Below, in pieces: positions 33,413 through 39,461 of a DNA stretch of 64,000 bases. The notes beneath the pieces were generated by a model. The model ran no database searches. It had not been told where the DNA came from and was given only the letters and a program-made list of their open reading frames with translations. The position numbers and the translations under genes are program-made. Origin of the DNA: Candidatus Daviesbacteria bacterium (lineage in GTDB: Bacteria > Patescibacteria > Microgenomatia > Daviesbacterales > UBA10151); contig JACOXI010000006.1 in NCBI GenBank assembly GCA_016176335.1, forward strand, positions 16,068 through 80,067, given 5' to 3'. Positions within the stretch are counted from its first letter, which is position 1. Every line of letters begins with the position of its first letter.

Positions 33413-34074
33413 TAAATTTCACCACCTTCCAAGTTTTGCTGAGGTTTAAAAACTCCCACAGCTACACCATCTATATTAAACAATTCGTCCTTAGCAGATT
33501 TATCAAAAACTAATGGTTGATATTGCGGATTTTCCGGCTCAAGAATTATTTGAGTTCCTGTTTCTTTATAACGCTTAACTGTTGCTCCCTCTCTAGTCCG
33601 GGCAACGACTATGGAGTTAGGGGTAGGTACTGGATTTGGTTCGAATATTATAATGTCCCCATCCTGAATTCGAGGATACATGCTATCACCGACTGCAGTT
33701 ATGAGATAAAGCTGTCTTTTGCTATTCTTTCCAAGAAGTCGAAGAGGAATTGGCAACATTTTTTCAGTAAACTCTTCCACTATCTGTTCCATGGGTGGAC
33801 CACATCTTGCGCTTCCTAGAAGTGGAAGGAAAGAAACTGCTCCGGTTGCATCCTCTAAAGAATTTACTCGTATAACTTTTCCAGAAGCATCTCTAACGAT
33901 TAAACCCAAGTTTTCAAGTGTTTTGATATGGTAAAAAACTGCATTTGGAGATTCAAAACCCAGTTCATCTGCTATATCGCTCATAGATAAAGTACTCCCA
34001 TGGGCTAGAGCAGAACGTAAAAGTTCCATAATTTTTTGCTGTGGCGGTGTTAATCCTTTGGATGGCTTTAACAT
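33412..34074 (-). CDS. S24/LexA-family self-cleaving repressor (Cys-Gly site)
   Basis: The N-terminal winged helix (residues 8-70, LTPPQQKIMELLRSALAHGS) precedes an S24 peptidase domain. The catalytic pair is Ser131 (AVGDSMYP) and Lys167 (ATVKRY). The likely self-cleavage site is Cys91-Gly92 (LLGSARCGPPM), as in UmuD, where LexA has Ala-Gly. The start is ATG 34074; an in-frame ATG at 34113 lies inside the -35. It heads the GIY-YIG, PD-(D/E)XK and DpnI-like operon and is expected to repress it until DNA damage activates RecA. Confidence 0.85.
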   Translation of the reverse strand: MLKPSKGLTPPQQKIMELLRSALAHGSTLSMSDIADELGFESPNAVFYHIKTLENLGLIVRDASGKVIRVNSLEDATGAVSFLPLLGSARCGPPMEQIVEEFTEKMLPIPLRLLGKNSKRQLYLITAVGDSMYPRIQDGDIIIFEPNPVPTPNSIVVARTREGATVKRYKETGTQIILEPENPQYQPLVFDKSAKDELFNIDGVAVGVFKPQQNLEGGEI

Positions 34075-34084
34075 ATCATTGTAT

Positions 34085-34113
34085 ATTTTAGCAATACAAC
34101 CAAGAAAATGCAA
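34085..34113 (-). promoter_or_regulatory. Promoter of the S24 repressor-nuclease operon
   Basis: On the minus strand: TTGCAT (34108-34113), a 17-nt spacer ending in TGc, and TAAAAT (34085-34090), then 10 nt to the ATG. The extended -10 is strong. I see no clear operator palindrome here. Confidence 0.65.
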
Positions 34114-34122
34114 GGAGCTATT

Positions 34123-34290
34123 TTAAAGTTCTTGAATATTTTTCGTTTGAATACCTATTTCTTTCTCTGCTTCCTGGATTTCTTCCAAAATCTCTTTTGG
34201 ATCTCGGTGGTTTGTATCTGATCCAGATCCTGCTGGTTTGTAGGCACTGGCAGAGAGAATGTAGTTATTTTCTTCTTGGCCTTTTTCTGC
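34123..34290 (-). pseudogene. Relic of a type I restriction methylase (hsdM) C-terminus
   Basis: An open frame of 55 codons follows the HNH stop without any usable start codon. It reads ENNYILSASAYKPAG, then DPKEILEEIQEAEKEIG and ends NIQEL. Type I N6-adenine methylases end like this (N-Y-x-L-x-x-S/A-x-Y followed by a coiled-coil E-rich tail). The frame begins just downstream of the HNH stop at 34296, consistent with a recombination junction. The family call is inference from the motif pattern. Confidence 0.5.
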
Positions 34291-34295
34291 TTATT

Positions 34296-34886
34296 TTATT
34301 TCTTCCATTCGATATGGCCATTTACATTATGTTTCTCATAAACTTCTAAAACTTCTGTCACAAAGGCTAATACTTCCTGATGCCCTTCTTTTTTGGCCAA
34401 TTTATACATTCTGATAAACATCTTTTTACCGGATTCAGTTTGTTTTAGGTTTTTCTTAAGAAAGTTGCAGCGACTACAAAGCGTCTGGCCGTTATCGATA
34501 GTAGATTTTCCACCCTGATCTCTTGGAATCACATGATCTACATGTAATACTGCTCCTTCTCTGGTTCCCATCCCACATTGCACACATTTATATTTGTCTC
34601 TTTCGAAAATTGTTTTCTTTTGAGCAGGGGTAAAACTATCTAATTGGCGTTGGTCAACAAATCGTGGATCATACCTATAAATTCCTGTGCGTATTTTAAT
34701 AAGGTAACCACTTTGGTGCAGTTGTCTTATTTGGCGATCAGGATCGCGAAAGATTTTACCTGTTCTTTTCTTATATTTATCAGTTGCCCAATCTACTATT
34801 TCCGGATGTGAAATATCCCGATTGGGGTTTTTCTTAAAAAACTCCATAATCAGTCTTGCTTGGGATATACTATTTTTATTATTCAT
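34296..34886 (-). CDS. HNH endonuclease with N-terminal winged helix
   Basis: This 196-residue protein has a winged-helix-like N-terminal part (residues 8-70: SQARLIMEFFKKNPNRDISH ... GYLIKIRTGIYRY). A canonical HNH domain follows: zinc pairs C101/C104 and C137/C140, LHVDHVIPRDQGG (Asp117-His118), Asn132 and Asn141. It lies 7 bp after the DNA methyltransferase, so it is probably the cognate restriction endonuclease of a type II system. Target unknown. Confidence 0.85.
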   Translation of the reverse strand: MNNKNSISQARLIMEFFKKNPNRDISHPEIVDWATDKYKKRTGKIFRDPDRQIRQLHQSGYLIKIRTGIYRYDPRFVDQRQLDSFTPAQKKTIFERDKYKCVQCGMGTREGAVLHVDHVIPRDQGGKSTIDNGQTLCSRCNFLKKNLKQTESGKKMFIRMYKLAKKEGHQEVLAFVTEVLEVYEKHNVNGHIEWKK

Positions 34887-34893
34887 TGCTTAA

Positions 34894-35730
34894 TTAGAAA
34901 AGATTTTCTTGGTCAATCTTTGCTTCAAGTTTTAATCGTTTAATGGCTAAATCACAATATTCCTTATCGATATCTACACCTAGGCCCTTACGGTTATTTA
35001 AAGAAGCAGCAATCAGTGTTGTTCCACTACCCAGAAATGGATCTAAAACAACATCACCAATAAAACTAAATAACTTAATACATCTTCTTGGTAACTCTAT
35101 GGGGAATGGTGCTGGATGACCAATTTTCTTTTTGCTTTCACCGTTAAAAGTCCATATCCCGTTTGTCCATTCCATAAATTCTTGCTTTGTGATGTCATTT
35201 TTTCTACTCCCTCCTGTTTTTTTCCAACTATCTTTATACAAAACCAAAATCAACTCTACCGGAGCAATAACATAAGGAGCGGAAGCAGACATAAACGAAC
35301 CCCAAGCGGTGCGACGAGATATGTTTCCTTCGTTCCAAATAATCGTTGAATGATACTTCCAACCAACATCTTTTGCAATTTTTGTAATGTCCGCGCCAAC
35401 TGATTTTTGTCCGCCTTTATTTTTATCAAGTGGAATATTTAGTAAAAAACGCCCTTCATTTTTTGCCAAGTCAAAACATTTCTTAATCCACTTTTGAGTA
35501 AATTCTAAATAATCCTCATAAGTCAGATCATCAGCATGGGAATTGTAGTGAATATCAACATTATAGGGCGGTGAAGTAACGATTAGATCAATACAAGATT
35601 TAGGAATGGCTGTAATCTTCAAAAAATCTTCGTTGTAAACAAGGATATCCTTACTCTTAAAGTAAGGTCCTTTTGTCTTACTTGTGAAATTTACCTCTTC
35701 TGATTGATAGTTTACCATTATATTCCCCAT
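34894..35730 (-). CDS. DNA methyltransferase, beta class (N4-cytosine or N6-adenine)
   Basis: This 278-residue modification enzyme has the catalytic motif IV TSPPYNVD at residues 52-59 first, then motif I DPFLGSGTTLIAA at 230-242, which is the beta-class order. The target-recognition region lies between. SPPY is most common in N4-cytosine enzymes but also occurs in N6-adenine ones, so the base is not settled. It forms a unit with the lexA gene upstream (15-bp gap) and the HNH gene downstream. Confidence 0.9.
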   Translation of the reverse strand: MGNIMVNYQSEEVNFTSKTKGPYFKSKDILVYNEDFLKITAIPKSCIDLIVTSPPYNVDIHYNSHADDLTYEDYLEFTQKWIKKCFDLAKNEGRFLLNIPLDKNKGGQKSVGADITKIAKDVGWKYHSTIIWNEGNISRRTAWGSFMSASAPYVIAPVELILVLYKDSWKKTGGSRKNDITKQEFMEWTNGIWTFNGESKKKIGHPAPFPIELPRRCIKLFSFIGDVVLDPFLGSGTTLIAASLNNRKGLGVDIDKEYCDLAIKRLKLEAKIDQENLF

Positions 35731-35745
35731 AATTATTTTTCCTAA

Positions 35746-36381
35746 TTACCCATTGATTTTACTCTTCCCAAGTATACCTACAACTTTACCTTTCAAAGTT
35801 ACCCTTTCCGTAAAATAGATAATATCATACTTGGGATTTTCTGGTTTTAAGTACAAATAGGGCGGTTTATCTTCCGACATAAATCTTTTAACAGTTGTTT
35901 CACCATCCACATCTGCCAAAACTATATCTCCGGATGAAAACTCTTTGGCACTTTTAACCAAAACTATATCTCCACCTTCAATCCCCGCATTAATCATGGA
36001 ATCTCCGGAAATTTTTAGAATAAATACTTCATCTTGCAAACGGGCAACATCAGGTGAAATTGTTTGCCACTGCCCACCAATCTCTACAGCAGAAATCGGA
36101 GAGCCAGCATGGGTAATGCCCAAAAAAGGAACAAAAGGAGGTTTACCAAGTACCTCGTAGCCTAAAGGTAAAATAGCTATTCCTCTGGCTTGAGATTCGT
36201 TACGCTTTATAAGCTGTTGATCTTCCAGTTTAACGAGTAGATCGAGTATTGATTGGTTAGAAACTACACCAAGGCTGCTTTTCATTTCCTCAAAAGAAGG
36301 GGGGTAACCTGTGTCTTTGATATATTTATATATCACATCAAGAAGCTGTTTTTGCCTTTCGGTAAGAGAAGATTTACCCAT
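35746..36381 (-). CDS. lexA: LexA repressor
   Basis: This 211-residue protein has a LexA-type winged helix (LTERQKQLLDVIYKYIKDTGYPPSFEEM) and an S24 domain. Self-cleavage site Ala92-Gly93 (THAGSP); catalytic Ser128 (SGDSM) and Lys165 (TTVKRF). Unusually, it is the first gene of a restriction-modification operon (methyltransferase and HNH follow). The promoter has consensus elements and leaderless spacing. It may be the cell's only SOS LexA or a regulator dedicated to this cassette; the window cannot decide. Confidence 0.9.
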   Translation of the reverse strand: MGKSSLTERQKQLLDVIYKYIKDTGYPPSFEEMKSSLGVVSNQSILDLLVKLEDQQLIKRNESQARGIAILPLGYEVLGKPPFVPFLGITHAGSPISAVEIGGQWQTISPDVARLQDEVFILKISGDSMINAGIEGGDIVLVKSAKEFSSGDIVLADVDGETTVKRFMSEDKPPYLYLKPENPKYDIIYFTERVTLKGKVVGILGKSKING

Positions 36382-36387
36382 AAATTC

Positions 36388-36417
36388 AATATACTAGACC
36401 ATATAGTCGGGTGTCAA
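36388..36417 (-). promoter_or_regulatory. lexA promoter with candidate operator
   Basis: On the minus strand: TTGACA (36412-36417), an 18-nt spacer and TATATT (36388-36393), then exactly 6 nt to ATG 36381. The plus-strand word ATACTAGACCATA (36391-36403) lies across the -10 and spacer and recurs as ATATTAAACCATA at 36477-36489 and 37557-37569. It is a candidate repressor-binding site. Confidence 0.7.
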
Positions 36418-36464
36418 GAGGGGAAAATCCGGTTTCCTCTTGTATCTGCTTCATTTAAACTCAT
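36414..36464 (-). pseudogene. Relic of a type I restriction hsdR N-terminus
   Basis: A 16-codon frame begins ATG AGT (MSLNEADTRGNRIFPS) behind a GGGGAAGA SD-like sequence and then stops inside the lexA -35. The NEADTR start resembles type I HsdR proteins (NEAxTRxxLIDPxLxxAGW). The match ends after about nine residues, so this is suggestive only. It fits with the hsdM-like relic on the other side of the lexA cassette. Confidence 0.4.
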
Positions 36465-36473
36465 ATTTTCTTC

Positions 36474-36495
36474 CCCATATTAAACCATACTTTAA
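36474..36495. repeat. Direct repeat, copy 1 (downstream side of rhuM)
   Basis: A 22-bp exact repeat of 37554-37575, core ATATTAAACCATACTTTAA. The similarity extends a few bases further (ttttctt plus one extra c). It lies just upstream of the hsdR-like relic on the minus strand and may be a duplicated promoter. Confidence 0.75.
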
Positions 36496-36504
36496 GAATT
36501 TATT

Positions 36505-37497
36505 TTAGCTTTTTCCTTTCTTTAGTAATTTCTTAGCCATTTTGTCAAAATCGGAGATATATTTTTTATCTTCTATTCTTTTATATTCCACAAATTCCCC
36601 GTCAGCCTTACCCTGCGCTTGTTCCATACTTACCTTGCCGGCATTTTTCAATATACCTTTACCCATCAACGTAAGGTACTCATCAAGCTTCTTGACCCAG
36701 CCTTTCATTGTCATCGCTTTCTCGTTTATTGCTTGAATTTCAGCAAAAGAAAGATAGGCATCAATAATACGATTAAGCATTTGCAGCTCTTCTTCATAAA
36801 GATAATTTTTTGCGATATAGATATCTCTTTCAATCGGATGGTGACCTGGAAAGTTTGTCAGACCAAGATTCTTTTTATTTTTATTAACCCGTTCCACTAT
36901 AATTTCGGCCGCTGTTTTACCTGTTACCGCGTAATGCATCTTGTTTTGCACGGTTTTGAAAAAAAGATCAGTCTCTTTAGCATTTTTGCGATAGTCAATA
37001 GATGTTGCATAAATATCCGTTACTTTTTGATATAACATCCGTTCACTGCTGCGAATATCACGAATTCTCTGTAACAACTCTTCAAAATATCGGGATTTGC
37101 GCCCTCCTTGCTTAAGACGTACATCATCAAGAGTAAAACCTTTTACTATGTATTCTTTCAATCGTTCTGTTGCCCATATCCGAAATTGTGTACCCCGGAC
37201 AGAATTTACTCTATACCCAACTGAAATGATTAAATCTAAATTATAGTGTGCTACTTGGTATGTACGGCCATCAGATAGATGTTGTGCAAATTTTGCACTA
37301 GTTATAGTTTGATCTAGTTCCTTGGTTTGATAAATATTTTTAATGTGCTTTGTAATACCGGTTCTGTCTGTTTGAAATAGATTTGCCATCTGATCCTGCG
37401 TCAACCAGGCTGTTTCATCTTCAAAATGAACATCAACGGAAATTATGCCATCCTCTGATTTATAAATAATTACCTGATCTTCACTTATCTTTTTCAT
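36505..37497 (-). CDS. rhuM: RhuM family protein
   Basis: This 330-residue protein matches the virulence RhuM family from the first residues: an N-terminal Bro-N-like DNA-binding-type region (AWLTQDQMANLFQTDRTGITKHIKNIYQ ... LISVGYRVNSVRGTQFRIWA). A helical C-terminal part contains GKTAAEIIVERVNKNKKNLGLT. The biochemical role is unknown; the genes are often found in or next to type I restriction loci. Here the gene lies between two copies of a 22-bp direct repeat. Confidence 0.88.
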   Translation of the reverse strand: MKKISEDQVIIYKSEDGIISVDVHFEDETAWLTQDQMANLFQTDRTGITKHIKNIYQTKELDQTITSAKFAQHLSDGRTYQVAHYNLDLIISVGYRVNSVRGTQFRIWATERLKEYIVKGFTLDDVRLKQGGRKSRYFEELLQRIRDIRSSERMLYQKVTDIYATSIDYRKNAKETDLFFKTVQNKMHYAVTGKTAAEIIVERVNKNKKNLGLTNFPGHHPIERDIYIAKNYLYEEELQMLNRIIDAYLSFAEIQAINEKAMTMKGWVKKLDEYLTLMGKGILKNAGKVSMEQAQGKADGEFVEYKRIEDKKYISDFDKMAKKLLKKGKS

Positions 37498-37690
37498 AGT
37501 TTTACCTTTCTTAAATTCTCTAAAATTTCTTTTTCTAATTTTCGCCTTTTCTTCCCATATTAAACCATACTTTAAATTTAGGGTCTACTCCTTCGTCCTT
37601 CGATTACACTCAGGACTTTGGAAGTACAAGTAGGGACTGGGGTTTAGGGTATAGTCGGAAACAAAAATAATTAACGGATTCTGTGGATTA
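37498..37690. repeat. Intergenic region with direct repeat copy 2 and dispersed repeats
   Basis: It holds the second 22-bp copy (37554-37575) and then cttcgattacactcagga (about 37599-37616), a word that recurs in variant form at 38637-38680. Two tttaggg(t) words (near 37576 and 37641) flank this part. No coding sequence is apparent. Confidence 0.5.
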
Positions 37691-37960
37691 CTACTGGTAA
37701 TCTTTTCTGTCTACTATTCTTCCGTCTGAATCATGAACGAATACTGCTGTTCCAAGATTTTTTGCAATTGACTCGGCATATTTTGCCGCTTCTTGTTGTG
37801 TATTAAATGATTGGCTCATTTTCTCTGACAATAAACTTTTTACAATCCACCCATTTTCTCGCGGAAGAACATGCTGATCTTTTTTTCCTTTTTCAACAGC
37901 TTCTTTATACGCAAGAATGGTTGGATTGTCCTGATCGGTTTTATACGGTATTTTTTTCAT
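37691..37960 (-). CDS. DUF2188 domain protein
   Basis: This 89-residue protein has the DUF2188 pattern HVLPRENGWIVKSLLSEKMSQSFNTQQEAAKYAESIAKN, ending VFVHDSDGRIVDRKDY. Its start lies 5 bp after the end of the zeta-like kinase frame, so the two are an operon. An antitoxin-like or partner role is possible but is only inference from position. Confidence 0.75.
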   Translation of the reverse strand: MKKIPYKTDQDNPTILAYKEAVEKGKKDQHVLPRENGWIVKSLLSEKMSQSFNTQQEAAKYAESIAKNLGTAVFVHDSDGRIVDRKDYQ

Positions 37961-37965
37961 AATAG

Positions 37966-38569
37966 TTATTCCTTTATGGACGCTATATACGAAATTATAT
38001 CACCTTCAGTCAATTGTTTGCCAGATAAATAATCGATTAATTTTTGTCTATTATCAAATTCTATATGGACAAATTGTAATTTTTCATCTGAGGTATATGA
38101 GCTTTCCACAATATTAATTTTAACCATAGGATATTTACGTTACCCATAACAGTGTTCTTCTTGATCCTGCATGTGTCATGTAAAAATGAGCATCGCTAAA
38201 CTTTCTATCTCTGTTTAGAAAAGCAATAAAAGCTCGCTTTAGATCATCAGGTATTACTGCATAAATAATAGGTTTCTTTTTTGCTTTTAAAATCTTTTTA
38301 AGTTTTATCCCGGCACCTTCCTCTGTAGATAAAGTGGCATCTAAAATGATGCAGTGCTTGCGATTTAGCTGTGTTACCAAAAATTCTGTTTTTCCAGATG
38401 CGGTTCCTCCACATAATAAGATTACCTCTTTAAAGGGGTTTTCTTTTAGGGCTTTTTCAAAATTCTTATCAGCTAATCTAGCAGATTCACGATGAAAGAA
38501 TTCCGCTTTTTCAGGAGAATAGTTTGGTAGCTTTTTCTTGATTTCGTCTGCCGAGATAACTAGAGGCAT
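37966..38569 (-). pseudogene. Zeta-toxin-like P-loop kinase broken by a single frameshift
   Basis: The 5' frame (38569 to 38135, 144 residues) has the Walker A GGTASGKT at 54-61 and FYMTHAGSRRTLLWV, as in zeta/PezT-type kinases. It stops at TAA. A second frame of 53 codons (38127 to 37966: MVKINIVESSYTSDEK ...) continues the family sequence. Removing one A near 38138 joins them as LLWVRKYPMVKINIVESSY, about 197 residues. Zeta kinases phosphorylate UDP-GlcNAc or related nucleotide sugars. It may be truly inactivated or a sequencing error. Confidence 0.72.
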
Positions 38570-38721
38570 ATCTTTTTTTCTACATATTGAAACACAGTTA
38601 TACTTTTAAATTCTACCAGGGTAATCTTAGCATGGTTCGATTACACTCACCACAGGTACTTCGATTATACTCAGTGCCATGGCAAAAATGAGGAGAGTTA
38701 GATAGCGAAAGTAGGAGGGAT
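38570..38721. repeat. Non-coding gap with ttcgatta(c/t)actca repeats
   Basis: Two copies of ttcgattayactca lie at about 38638-38671, related to the copy near 37600. The downstream part has a G-rich stretch. No gene is apparent. Confidence 0.45.
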
Positions 38722-39396
38722 TTATCCTGCCTTCCGCAAGGATGAAATCGCAGCAAGAAAATGTGCAGCTTTGTACAGTCTGTCAGGGTTTTCAACAGAC
38801 CCTCTCTGTAAGACTGCTTGTCTTACTATAGCCTCAACTATCCCGATAGTACCCCAGACAGTTTCCGGTGTAATATTATATTTCCAGAAAGAAGGATGTA
38901 ACATAAGACCTGTATCATCGTCTGCAGGAGTAATACCTAAATAATAGAAATTAACGGTTTCTGCTTGAGCAAGATTTCTTAAGGTCATTGCAAAAGCTAA
39001 AGCTACTGACAGACTAAATCCATAGTTAGGTTCCACCATCGCCCTAGACGGGAATAAACCATTGATAAATCGTGTTGCTTCATCTTCAGTGGAAATTCCT
39101 ACCTTCCGAAGAAACCTGGTAGGATCAATTTTACCCGACTTGTAACTATCCATTTGAAATAATAGTCTAAATCCTTGTCTGGCCTTATCAAACATTCCAA
39201 ATAAATCATTTGCACCTGCTCTGCCTCCAACAGGTATTGTTGTTACAGGGATATTTAGGCCTGCTAGATTTAATCTATCAACAACTCTTAGCATTCCATC
39301 AATAGCTACTCTGGATACAAAATTCAATCCACCTGCAAAAGTAGGTGTCTCGGGCATACCTTCCCGGTAAACTTCCAGTTCAAGATTGTTAGACAT
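38722..39396 (-). CDS. Orphan protein of unknown function with palindromic operator-promoter
   Basis: This 224-residue soluble protein (MSNNLELEVYREGMPETPTF ...) belongs to no family I recognise. It has Gly/Ala-rich and helical stretches (GGRAGANDLFGMFDKARQGF; YGFSLSVALAFAMTLRNLA) and a DDDTG motif (about residue 159). It has no signal peptide and no catalytic motif I can name. It is transcribed away from the flippase operon from a strong promoter with a palindrome, so it appears to be specifically regulated. Confidence 0.7.
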   Translation of the reverse strand: MSNNLELEVYREGMPETPTFAGGLNFVSRVAIDGMLRVVDRLNLAGLNIPVTTIPVGGRAGANDLFGMFDKARQGFRLLFQMDSYKSGKIDPTRFLRKVGISTEDEATRFINGLFPSRAMVEPNYGFSLSVALAFAMTLRNLAQAETVNFYYLGITPADDDTGLMLHPSFWKYNITPETVWGTIGIVEAIVRQAVLQRGSVENPDRLYKAAHFLAAISSLRKAG

Positions 39397-39405
39397 AATG
39401 GGTTT

Positions 39406-39434
39406 ATAGTATAGAACACAATATATTGTGTCAA
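39406..39434 (-). promoter_or_regulatory. Promoter with a perfect 16-bp palindrome between -35 and -10
   Basis: On the minus strand: TTGACA (39429-39434), 17-nt spacer, TACTAT (39406-39411). The palindrome acacaatatattgtgt (39416-39431) fills the spacer and overlaps the -35, a classic position for a dimeric repressor. Confidence 0.75.
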
Positions 39435-39448
39435 GTATTTCTTATCTG

Positions 39449-39454
39449 TATAAT
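39449..39454 (+). promoter_or_regulatory. Flippase operon -10 element (leaderless type)
   Basis: TATAAT (39449-39454) is followed by 7 nt and ATG 39462. The promoter lies back to back with that of the orphan gene. Confidence 0.5.
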
Positions 39455-39461
39455 TCATCAA

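Noticed and set aside
36505..37497. Insertion sequence suggested by the direct repeats around rhuM
   Set aside because: RhuM has no transposase motif, there are no terminal inverted repeats, and a 22-bp direct repeat is too long for a typical IS target duplication.
38801..38815. Partial match of ccctctctgt to the tRNA-Val 3' end (ccctctccgt) as an attachment-site copy
   Set aside because: Only about 9 of 10 bases match, the flanks differ, and it lies inside an intact reading frame; chance similarity is more likely than an att site.
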